DNA of 38,129 nucleotides from an uncultured Alphaproteobacteria bacterium. Its GTDB lineage: Bacteria; Pseudomonadota; Alphaproteobacteria; Rhodobacterales; Rhodobacteraceae. Shown here piece after piece: positions 16,717 to 23,665 of this stretch (position 1 is the first letter of the stretch; each line of letters begins with the position of its first letter). The position numbers were made by a program, and so were the translations under genes. Location of the stretch: the NCBI GenBank assembly GCA_902611475.1, contig CACLZW010000014.1, positions 1 to 38,129 of the forward strand, read 5' to 3'. The notes beneath the pieces were generated by a model that saw nothing but the letters and a program-made list of their open reading frames with translations, had not been told where the DNA came from and searched no databases.

Positions 16717-17007
16717 ATGAAAAAAGGCTACATTATTGGACAGATAACAATTACGGATCCAAAAAAATATCAACAATACGCCTCCGAAACAGAAAACATA
16801 ATAAAAAGTTTTGGGGGTAGGTACCTAATAAGAGGTGGCGATCAAATTATTGCCGAAGGAACTCCTCAGGGTAATCGTGATGTAGTAGTTGAATTTGATA
16901 CTTTAGAAAAAGCAAAGCAATTCTATGAGTCAGAAGAATACGCAAAAATAATTGATATTCGCAAAGAAAATTCAACAGGATATATTCTCATGGTCGAGGG
17001 GTATTAA
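16717..17007 (+). CDS. DUF1330 family protein
   Basis: A 96-residue protein matching the DUF1330 dimeric alpha+beta-barrel pattern: KKGYIIGQITITDPKKYQQY at the front (the residues commonly read as GY..v.vtD...Y..Y), GGRYLIRGGD in the middle and VVEFDTLEKAKQFYESEEY near the end. The biochemical role of the family is unknown. It lies between the GFA and exporter genes on the same strand. A diverged relative occurs as cassette cargo at 23225. Confidence 0.85.
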   Translation: MKKGYIIGQITITDPKKYQQYASETENIIKSFGGRYLIRGGDQIIAEGTPQGNRDVVVEFDTLEKAKQFYESEEYAKIIDIRKENSTGYILMVEGY

Positions 17008-17077
17008 TTTTAAATATATTGTTAAATTTTTTAAAATAGTCCATTAGTTGGACTGTTTTCAATTTATAGCTTCAATT

Positions 17078-17935
17078 ATGACCACTTCATCAAAAAAAGG
17101 AATAATCACTTTGATTATAGCAACATTCTTTCTTGCATTGATGGATGGTATGTCGCGGTATATGGCCGAACTTTATGATGTATTAAACATAAATATGTTC
17201 CGATTTTGGATAATTGGAAGTTTTGTGATTTTAGTCAGCTTAAGAGGCCGAGGTGTTTTACGGTCAATTTTAAAGACAAAGCAGCCAGTTGCCCAGGTTT
17301 CTAGAGGGCTTTTATTCATTTCGTCTTTATTAATGGCTATCTACTCATATACCCAAGTTGGATTAATAGTAACACACGCACTAATGGCGGTTTTTCCTCT
17401 CCTGACAGTGCTGTTGTCTGGGCTATTTTTAGAAGAGAAAATTACAAGAATAAAAATAGTAGCGGTCGGGGTAGGATTTATAGGAGTAACTATTATTATT
17501 AATCCAATAAATCTTGAATTCTCTTTTGTATCTGTCTTGCCTTTGATCTCTGCAGTTACCTTCGCAATTTATGCAGTGCTTACAAGAAAGGTAGCTTCTA
17601 CTGATAATACTGAAACCAGTTTTTTCTGGGTATCTCTAGTCTCCGCAATTGCGATCACAATTCCCAGCCCTTTATTTTATAAGCCGATACAATTATCTGA
17701 TTTATACTTTCTAATTTTGTTATGTACGTTTAGCTTAGTAGGCCACTTTTTGCTTACCAACGCTTATCGCCATGCAGAAGCTAGTGTGTTGCAACCATTT
17801 TCATATTTTCATCTTTTCTTTGCATCTATAGTAGGGATTATATTTTTCCAGGACCCTCTAACGATCTCAACGGTTGCTGGGGGTGGTTTAATTGTTTTTG
17901 GTGGGATTTTAATTTCTAGAAAAAGTAAATTGTGA
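17078..17935 (+). CDS. EamA/DMT-superfamily exporter (RhaT/YdcZ-like, second copy)
   Basis: 285 residues from ATG 17078 with ten hydrophobic helices in two EamA halves. FFLALMDGMSRYM and the first-half end LLSGLFLEEKIT are typical, and AYRHAEASVLQPFSYF opens the last conserved part. I chose ATG 17078; an upstream in-frame TTG at 17048 gives ten extra polar residues, but neither has a strong ribosome site. It is an inner-membrane metabolite exporter of unknown substrate. It is only distantly similar to the 15242 exporter, so the two are not a recent duplication. Confidence 0.8.
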   Translation: MTTSSKKGIITLIIATFFLALMDGMSRYMAELYDVLNINMFRFWIIGSFVILVSLRGRGVLRSILKTKQPVAQVSRGLLFISSLLMAIYSYTQVGLIVTHALMAVFPLLTVLLSGLFLEEKITRIKIVAVGVGFIGVTIIINPINLEFSFVSVLPLISAVTFAIYAVLTRKVASTDNTETSFFWVSLVSAIAITIPSPLFYKPIQLSDLYFLILLCTFSLVGHFLLTNAYRHAEASVLQPFSYFHLFFASIVGIIFFQDPLTISTVAGGGLIVFGGILISRKSKL

Positions 17936-18041
17936 ATCAGGATATATCTTTAAGGGATTTCAGTTTGTTTTACATTCATGTATCTTGGGAAAATGGAATT
18001 TAATTTAAACCTGAAAAAAAATGAAAATATAAAAAATAATT

Positions 18042-18983
18042 ATGTGGGATTATAAAGATACAGAACTACCCTTCAATACAACCGATCGTTCATCTCATAT
18101 GAAAGATATGGGTGGTAAGGGCTGGGAGTTAGTTTCTGTTTCTCCAAATCCCGAAAGTAGATGTCACGTATTCTTTTGGAAACGTCCTCAAAATCTTGAT
18201 CTTAAAAATGGAAAAGATTTGTTGCAACCTAAAGTAAATAAATCTGAGGATCAAAATGTCCCATTAGAGGCAGGAAAGGTTTCCAACAACGGCCTTATTC
18301 CTTCTCCTATTTATAAATCTAATCGAGAAATATCTGATCATGAATATGAAAAATTTCCTGATCCACAAGTGGTTATGATTGTTAAGTATCGACCAAAGGA
18401 TGGATGTTTTGATCAGTTCAAAACTGAACTTTATACTAGAGAATACCCAAATGTTATTACACGTCACATGGGCTTCAATAAAAAAAACGAATTTGTTTGT
18501 GTAAGTTTTATGGAGAGTATTGATGCTGCTCTCGATTTAGAAGGAGTCGGTACCAGCTGGTTGGACTCTGTAGATCACCTTTTAATTAAATATCCTAATG
18601 GAAGTCGTACCGAATCTTTTTCTGGACCTGTTTGGGGGTGGTTCCCAAACTATCAAAACTTGAGTAGGTTTATTGCCGAGGCGAAAGCGTTCACTGTATT
18701 AGTAATAAAGATGAAAGATAGTTTTATTCAAGAAGTAAAAGATATCGTTCTTCAACCGTCAATATTACCAAGCAACCTTTTTTCTTGTATTGCTCAGTAT
18801 AAAGATACTGAGGACACATATATCTATATAGGGATGGATACGGTAGAGAATAAACAAGACGCCAACACATACTATTCGAGTGGTTGTAGTAAACCCATTA
18901 CTTCTTTAATTGTCCCTGAAAAGTCTTTGGAATTTTTTAGTGACGCTGAGGATTTTGTTTGGGTAAATTCTAAGTATTTTTAA
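18042..18983 (+). CDS. Protein of unknown function with DUF4177-like N-terminus
   Basis: A 313-residue soluble protein. The first 50 residues (WDYKDTELPF, then MGGKGWELVSVSP and CHVFFWKRP) match the short DUF4177-type pattern in which a GWELV core ends with a basic FKRP. A linker (55-100) precedes about 210 residues I cannot assign. Those contain a VVMIVKYRPKDGCFDQFKTE segment reminiscent of dimeric alpha+beta-barrel domains, possibly repeated at about 225-300. DUF4177 domains are usually whole small proteins, so an extension of this size is uncommon. No signal or membrane segment is visible. Confidence 0.6.
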   Translation: MWDYKDTELPFNTTDRSSHMKDMGGKGWELVSVSPNPESRCHVFFWKRPQNLDLKNGKDLLQPKVNKSEDQNVPLEAGKVSNNGLIPSPIYKSNREISDHEYEKFPDPQVVMIVKYRPKDGCFDQFKTELYTREYPNVITRHMGFNKKNEFVCVSFMESIDAALDLEGVGTSWLDSVDHLLIKYPNGSRTESFSGPVWGWFPNYQNLSRFIAEAKAFTVLVIKMKDSFIQEVKDIVLQPSILPSNLFSCIAQYKDTEDTYIYIGMDTVENKQDANTYYSSGCSKPITSLIVPEKSLEFFSDAEDFVWVNSKYF

Positions 18984-19394
18984 CTCAAGAAACCTTTTCA
19001 TTTTAACTTTAACTTATGAAGATCATTTACATTATCCGTTGAAAATTTTTTTGAAAGATTAAGATTTGAATAATTAATTTACGCAGAAGAATTTTTTTAT
19101 TTCTTTTTTTTTAAAATTTTGTATACATGCGCTTACGCACGTGTCTCTAACCCCTGAAAATTTCAGATAATGGTTATGCAACGGCGTAAATGTTTTTAAT
19201 TCGGGGCGGGCTTTTGTTCGATGCTTGCTGCATAAAGTCCCATCCGCCTAGTTTTGAGAGGGTTTGCGTTATTAAATAACGTTGTATGCCATAACTGGTG
19301 ACATTACCATTAGAGCATTTGACGTTTAAACCTTTTATCGCGAGCTTTTTCTTTATCGTACGTTGGCCTATGCCAATCATTAAAGGAGAAAGAA
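18984..19394 (+). promoter_or_regulatory. Long structured leader upstream of the polyamine operon
   Basis: A 411-base gap before the polyamine genes. Its second half is more GC-rich than the surroundings. A strong imperfect hairpin runs from 19203-19214 to 19234-19248 with an inner ATGC/GCAT stem. CGTTATT-A-AATAACG (19267-19281) is a perfect inverted repeat. TTGGC-CTAT-GCCAA (19363-19376) sits just before the AAAGGAGA ribosome site, and ACCTTTT at about 19330 could pair with that site. This suggests RNA-level control, for example by polyamines. A minus-strand open frame (stop at 19174) covers the same DNA and is an alternative reading. Confidence 0.4.
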
Positions 19395-19847
19395 ATGACG
19401 ACACAAAATGAAACAAATTTGGCGCGAGCACCATGGGGTCAGCATTTAGTATTAGACTTTAATGGTTGTCCCAAAGAGTTACTAGAAGATAAAGAAAATA
19501 TACTGAATTGGAGTAAAGAGCTAGTACATGCTATTGACATGGTAGCTTACGGTGACCCAGTAATTGAGCATTTCGCCACGCATTCCCATGAGGCCGCAGG
19601 CTATACTTTACTTCAGATGATTGAAACTTCCAATATTGCCGCACATTTTGCTGAAAATATCGGACAGGTGTATATTGATGTTTTTTCTTGTAAAGCATTT
19701 GACGTCGAAGCTGCACTTGGGATTTGTAAAAAATATTTCAAACCTACTCAAGCCAATATACATAATATGGAAAGGGGATTCCATAAGGCAAATCAGGCTC
19801 ATGTAAAAAATTTTACCAAGGAGGGACGAAATGCCTGCGCGGCGTAA
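19395..19847 (+). CDS. AdoMet-decarboxylase-like pyruvoyl enzyme (paralogue, function open)
   Basis: A 150-residue protein of the class 1 SpeD/SpeH superfamily. Its core GYTLLQMIETSNIAAHF and YIDVFSCK align with the processing site of AdoMet decarboxylases: Ser79, His84 and Cys99 have the same +5/+20 spacing as Ser78, His83 and Cys98 in the true SpeH at 20744. The context differs (T-S-N rather than E-S-H). Some divergent SpeD homologues are known to have become pyruvoyl-dependent arginine or ornithine decarboxylases. Since no ornithine or arginine decarboxylase lies in this operon, a putrescine/agmatine-supplying role is an attractive inference. It overlaps speE by 17 bases. The ribosome site AAAGGAG is strong. 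Confidence 0.8.
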   Translation: MTTQNETNLARAPWGQHLVLDFNGCPKELLEDKENILNWSKELVHAIDMVAYGDPVIEHFATHSHEAAGYTLLQMIETSNIAAHFAENIGQVYIDVFSCKAFDVEAALGICKKYFKPTQANIHNMERGFHKANQAHVKNFTKEGRNACAA

Positions 19848-20742
19848 TTTCATAGAAGATGTTGAAAGCATTTATACCCTTAAAGGAACCAAGGCATTTC
19901 AGGGTTTTGAAATCAATAGAACCTTATTTGAGGGAAAGAGCGAATATCAAGATATTGCAATTTACGAGAACGATACACTTGGTCGTGTGCTAGCCATTGA
20001 TCGTATAATTCAGATCACAGAATGTGATGAATTCGTTTATCAAGAGATGATGACGCATGTACCCCTTTTTTCACATGAAAAACCAGAGAATATTCTAATT
20101 ATTGGCGGTGGTGATGGTGGGATTTTACGCGAGGTTCTTCGCCATAAAGGCATAAAAAGAGTTGTCATGGCAGAAATTGATCAGATGGTAATTGATGCCT
20201 GCGTGGAATATATACCTAGCGTTAATAATGGAGGTGAAGTTTACCAAGATACTAGAGTGCAACTAATAGTTGGCGATGCTTTTGCGTATGTGAAAGAAAC
20301 AGATTTAAAGTTCGATGTGGTTATAATTGACTCAACTGATCCTGTAGGCCCTGGGGAGAAATTATTTAGCCATGAATTTTATAAAAACTTAGTTGAAATT
20401 CTTAAAGAAAATGCTGTGGTTTCCACCCAAGGAGGTGTCCCTCAATTTCAATCAGGTGAGGTTGGAAGTACTCTATCTTGCCTTGAGGAGGCAGGATTGA
20501 GCGCTAGTTGTTATATTGCTGCGATCCCAACGTATTATGGCGGATACATGACGCTGGGCTTTGGAGTTCTCAACTCCACTTGGTCACTACCCCTTTTAGA
20601 AACACTCAACAAACGTTTTAAAAGAGCATGTTTTAAAACTAGACATTACAGTCCAGAAATGCATTTGGCATCTTTTGTTCTTCCTCCCTGGATCCAAGAT
20701 GACATTAATAGAAGATCCAAGAAAGAAGAGGAGGCAGGATAA
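19831..20742 (+). CDS. speE: Spermidine synthase
   Basis: 303 residues. The aminopropyltransferase features are LFEGKSEYQDIAIYEN at the N-terminal strand domain, ECDEFVYQEMMTHVPL, the AdoMet-fold glycine loop IIGGGDGGILREVLRH (about 90-105), DQMVIDACVEY, and the catalytic DSTDPVGPGEKLF. It transfers an aminopropyl group from decarboxylated AdoMet to putrescine (or a similar diamine). It overlaps the upstream AdoMetDC-like gene and is followed after one base by speH, which makes the decarboxylated AdoMet. The ATG has AAGGAGG upstream, inside the preceding gene. Confidence 0.95.
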   Translation: MPARRNFIEDVESIYTLKGTKAFQGFEINRTLFEGKSEYQDIAIYENDTLGRVLAIDRIIQITECDEFVYQEMMTHVPLFSHEKPENILIIGGGDGGILREVLRHKGIKRVVMAEIDQMVIDACVEYIPSVNNGGEVYQDTRVQLIVGDAFAYVKETDLKFDVVIIDSTDPVGPGEKLFSHEFYKNLVEILKENAVVSTQGGVPQFQSGEVGSTLSCLEEAGLSASCYIAAIPTYYGGYMTLGFGVLNSTWSLPLLETLNKRFKRACFKTRHYSPEMHLASFVLPPWIQDDINRRSKKEEEAG

Positions 20743-20743
20743 A

Positions 20744-21157
20744 ATGAACCATCTCGATAGCGATTATTTCGTAACATGTTCAAAAACAGGCGATCAATTT
20801 GCAGGAAGGCACATACTTGCTGATTTTTGGGGCGTGGAACAAATGGGTGACTTAGATTTTATAAAAGAAGCAATAGAAGAAAGTGCTCGCAAGGCTGGCG
20901 CGACCATTCTGCATTCCTACTATCATCCTTTTGGTGAAGGAATGGGCGTAAGCGGTGTAACAGTTTTATCTGAAAGTCACATAAGTATACATACTTGGCC
21001 AGAACGTGATTTTGCTTCACTTGATATTTTCATGTGTGGGAATTGTGATCCACAGGATGCATTGGATTATTTAAAAAAGATATTGAACCCATCGTCAGTT
21101 AATCAAAGCCTGAACCGTCGAGGAGTGATCCCTGTGATTGCGCAAATGTATAAGTAA
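20744..21157 (+). CDS. speH: S-adenosylmethionine decarboxylase proenzyme (SpeH type)
   Basis: 137 residues from ATG 20744 (GAGGAGGCAGG site); a longer frame from 20675 overlaps speE and adds an unlikely N-terminus. The sequence carries RHILADFWG, AGATILHSYYHPF, the self-cleavage site LSESHISIHTWPE with pyruvoyl Ser78, His83 and DIFMCGN with Cys98, the full catalytic set of class 1B enzymes. The proenzyme cleaves itself before Ser78 to form the pyruvoyl cofactor and decarboxylates AdoMet for speE. It is the last gene of the polyamine operon; a decayed cassette repeat begins about 50 bases downstream. Confidence 0.95.
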   Translation: MNHLDSDYFVTCSKTGDQFAGRHILADFWGVEQMGDLDFIKEAIEESARKAGATILHSYYHPFGEGMGVSGVTVLSESHISIHTWPERDFASLDIFMCGNCDPQDALDYLKKILNPSSVNQSLNRRGVIPVIAQMYK

Positions 21158-21205
21158 AATTTCAGGTTTGCACCTCATAATAGGTAAAAAATCATTGATC
21201 AGATA

Positions 21206-21344
21206 TACATGGGAAAGACCCTGTAAGATTGGCACATAATAATTGAAATAAATATAAACTTTTTATAAGTAGTCAAATAATTGCCAAGTTTCTTATGGTA
21301 CATAATTTTCAGAGAAATCACGAAAACTGTTGTCAAAAAGTTAA
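21206..21344 (-). repeat. Cassette repeat, decayed leftmost copy
   Basis: The right end, AATCACGAAAACTGTTGTCA (within 21315-21338), is identical to the copy at 23001, and only the second GTTGTCAAAA is lost. About 95 bases upstream, CATGGGAAAGACCCTGTAAG (21208-21227) matches the anticodon-arm core with several changes, at the spacing expected for a full copy. The tRNA 3' portion further left is not recognisable. It lies just after speH and marks the outer edge of the array. Confidence 0.6.
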
Positions 21345-21373
21345 ATTTTTAGAATAAAAATGGAGTCATAAAA

Positions 21374-22987
21374 TTGTATGAAGTCGAGCTAACGAATTCG
21401 TATTTTCCGGCACAAGATGATGCAGATATACGAGACATCACCATAGGTGATTTTCTTCAGGAGACTGCTAACGCCTTTCCTGATAATGTTGCCATGGTTG
21501 ATATCGATGATAATGGCGACGCTTGTTCATTATGGACTTACAAAGAATTATTTTTAGAAGCTGAAAAACTCTCGACAAGCCTCTCCAGCCGGTTTCAAAA
21601 AGGGGAGAAGGTCGTGGTATGGGCTCCAAATATACCACAATGGGTTTTTATGGAATATGCATGTGCGTTGTCTGGCTTAGTTCTTGTAACTGCTAATCCT
21701 TCATTTAAACAAAAAGAATTGTGTTATGTAATTGAACAATCAGGAGCAGTTGGGCTCTTTCTTATACCGGAATATCGTGGCAATAAGATGGATGAGATAG
21801 CAAAGGAAGCTATCAAAGGTAATGAGCTGTTAAGAGAAGTAACAGACCTTTATGATAGAGATAAACTATACTCGACAAATAAAGAAAATGAGCCAAGGGC
21901 TAAAGTATACCCTAGTGATCCCGCTCAAATACAATACACAAGTGGTACAACGGGCTTCCCTAAAGGAGCAGTATTAACACACAAGAGCTTACTCAATAAT
22001 GCAAAGATTTATAGTGAAAGAAAACAAATTTCACAGGAATCTGTTTGGTCAAATTTTATGCCACTATTTCATACAGCAGGGTGTGCAACAGGAACTTTGG
22101 GTTGCTTAGCTGCCGCTTGTAAAATGCTACTTATTAAACAGTACAAAGCAGATATCTTTGCGAAGCTTATAGAACAACAAAAAGTAACAATATGCTTCGC
22201 TGTTCCAACTATGTTGTTTGATCTTCTAGAGTCATTGAAGCTAAAGCCGAGAGATACGTCTTCTCTTGAGGTGATTTCAACTGGTGGTGCTCCCGTTCCA
22301 CCCGAATTAGTGACAAGAGTAAGAGAGCGCCTTGGATGTCATTTGTTGTCTGCTTTTGGTCAAACTGAGCATAGTCCAATGATAAGTCTTAATCCCATAG
22401 GAGCTACACTTGAACAAATTACGAAGACTGCTGGGCAACCTCTCCCTAAAACGGAGGTTTCTATAAGATCGACCGATACCAATGAAGTTTTGGCATTAGG
22501 AGAAGTAGGAGAAATTTGTGCTCGCTCTTACGCTATAATGTCTTGTTACAATGATAATCCTGAAGCTACTAAAAAGACTATTGATAATGAAGGCTGGTTG
22601 CATACAGGTGATCTTGGGACCATGGACAAAAATGGTTTTCTAACAATAACGGGACGAGTCAAAGACATGATCATTAGGGGAGGCGAAAATCATTTCCCTG
22701 CAGAGATTGAAGCTGTTTTAGTGACTAATCCAGACATTATGCAGGTTGCAGTAGTTGGATTACCAGACGAAAAATGGGGCGAAGTGATAGCTGCTTTCTT
22801 TACGTCAGAGACCACACCGAAAAAGGAAGATCTAAAGTCTCATGCAAGAAATCATATGTCCGCCCAAAAAACACCTTCTATTTGGGTTAAGGTTGGAGAT
22901 TTTCCTTTAACCGGATCAGGAAAAATACAAAAGTTTGAAATAGTAGATAGATATGTCAAAGGTACTTATGGGTATGTCATAAACTAG
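21374..22987 (+). CDS. Medium/long-chain-type acyl-CoA ligase (cassette cargo)
   Basis: 537 residues of the ANL family: IQYTSGTTGFPKGAVLTH near residue 187, STGGAPVPPEL and SAFGQTEHSP (about 310-335), GWLHTGDLGTMDKNGFL (about 412), GRVKDMIIRGGENHFP and the C-terminal PLTGSGKIQKFEI with the catalytic Lys. It makes acyl-CoA from a carboxylic acid and ATP. The start is TTG with GGAG 9 bases upstream; no nearby in-frame ATG exists. Translation begins 30 bases after the decayed repeat and ends 13 bases before the next one, so this gene fills its cassette exactly. Confidence 0.9.
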   Translation: MYEVELTNSYFPAQDDADIRDITIGDFLQETANAFPDNVAMVDIDDNGDACSLWTYKELFLEAEKLSTSLSSRFQKGEKVVVWAPNIPQWVFMEYACALSGLVLVTANPSFKQKELCYVIEQSGAVGLFLIPEYRGNKMDEIAKEAIKGNELLREVTDLYDRDKLYSTNKENEPRAKVYPSDPAQIQYTSGTTGFPKGAVLTHKSLLNNAKIYSERKQISQESVWSNFMPLFHTAGCATGTLGCLAAACKMLLIKQYKADIFAKLIEQQKVTICFAVPTMLFDLLESLKLKPRDTSSLEVISTGGAPVPPELVTRVRERLGCHLLSAFGQTEHSPMISLNPIGATLEQITKTAGQPLPKTEVSIRSTDTNEVLALGEVGEICARSYAIMSCYNDNPEATKKTIDNEGWLHTGDLGTMDKNGFLTITGRVKDMIIRGGENHFPAEIEAVLVTNPDIMQVAVVGLPDEKWGEVIAAFFTSETTPKKEDLKSHARNHMSAQKTPSIWVKVGDFPLTGSGKIQKFEIVDRYVKGTYGYVIN

Positions 22988-23000
22988 GAGTTATGGTTAA

Positions 23001-23177
23001 TGGCTGGGGTGGTAGGATTCGAACCTACGGTACACGGGATTAAAACCCGTGGATATTGTTGTCATAATTTATTAAGATTCTCAAAACCCTTGATAATAGT
23101 TCTTGTGTTTCTCATTTTTTGCTTATGTGTTACGAGGAAAATCACGAAAACTGTTGTCAAAAGCGTTGTCAAAAAAT
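23001..23177 (-). repeat. Cassette repeat, full copy (177 bp)
   Basis: The first 49 bases equal the tRNA-Gln 3' part (33331-33379) with one change (GATCAAAAC to GATTAAAAC). The core inverted repeat is CACGGG-ATTAAAA-CCCGTG. The rest follows the 27026 copy with about 80% identity and ends in two GTTGTCAAAA motifs 13 bases apart. The 9-bp iterons are partly decayed. The 5' half of the tRNA is absent, so no tRNA can be made. Confidence 0.85.
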
Positions 23178-23224
23178 ATCTTTTTAAAATACTACGAAGA
23201 ATAAAAAATTACTTTTAATGGAGA

Positions 23225-23623
23225 ATGAATTTGGCTGATCTACCTAATGTCAATATCGAAGAAATAGAAAAATTTAAAGAGATTGCAGGAACTTCAAAAG
23301 ATTGTTCAATTATTATGTTGAATCTTAATGAGTACAACGCAGAAGCTGAGTTTCCAAATGGCAAACTTTATAAAGACTACATTGAAATATTGAATATTCT
23401 TCTAGCTGAGGTTGAAGCCAAAGTTTTATGGCAAACAGAGGCATCAGCTACACTTATCGGCAATCAGAAAATTCATGAAGCTTTAGGGATCTGGTATCAC
23501 AGTCATCAGTCTTTTCTGGATTTGATGACCGCACCATCATCTGAGAAAAACATGAAATTAAGAAGTCTAGCTGTAAAAAAGGCTGACTTACACAAATGTA
23601 GCGATTATACAGCTATGTTATAA
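23225..23623 (+). CDS. DUF1330-like small protein (cassette cargo)
   Basis: 132 residues. SIIMLNLNEYNAEAEFPNGK, then KDYIEILNILLAEVEAKVLWQTEA and LGIWYHSHQSFLDLM resemble the alpha+beta-barrel DUF1330/monooxygenase-like group, with the pattern of an N-terminal strand, a Y..Y helix and a late F.dlm segment. No catalytic residue can be named. The ATG has TGGAGA just upstream, 48 bases after the repeat. The TAA is directly followed by a right-end repeat fragment at 23624, so the gene occupies a minimal 0.4-kb cassette. Confidence 0.65.
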   Translation: MNLADLPNVNIEEIEKFKEIAGTSKDCSIIMLNLNEYNAEAEFPNGKLYKDYIEILNILLAEVEAKVLWQTEASATLIGNQKIHEALGIWYHSHQSFLDLMTAPSSEKNMKLRSLAVKKADLHKCSDYTAML

Positions 23624-23660
23624 CGATGATTGCGAAAACTGTTGTCAAAAACGTTGCCAA
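23624..23660 (-). repeat. Cassette repeat, right-end fragment only
   Basis: The sequence GCGAAAACTGTTGTCAAAA (from 23632) followed by GTTGCCAA reproduces the terminal 37 bases of the full repeats, including both 10-bp motifs (the second with one change). No tRNA-derived or iteron part precedes it. It is squeezed between two genes: the stop of the DUF1330-like gene touches it, and the helicase stop is 6 bases away. Confidence 0.75.
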
Positions 23661-23665
23661 TATTT

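Noticed and set aside
23000-23218. 72-residue open frame starting MAGVVGFEPT
   Set aside because: It is a translation of the tRNA-Gln 3' fragment and the repeat tail, not a gene.
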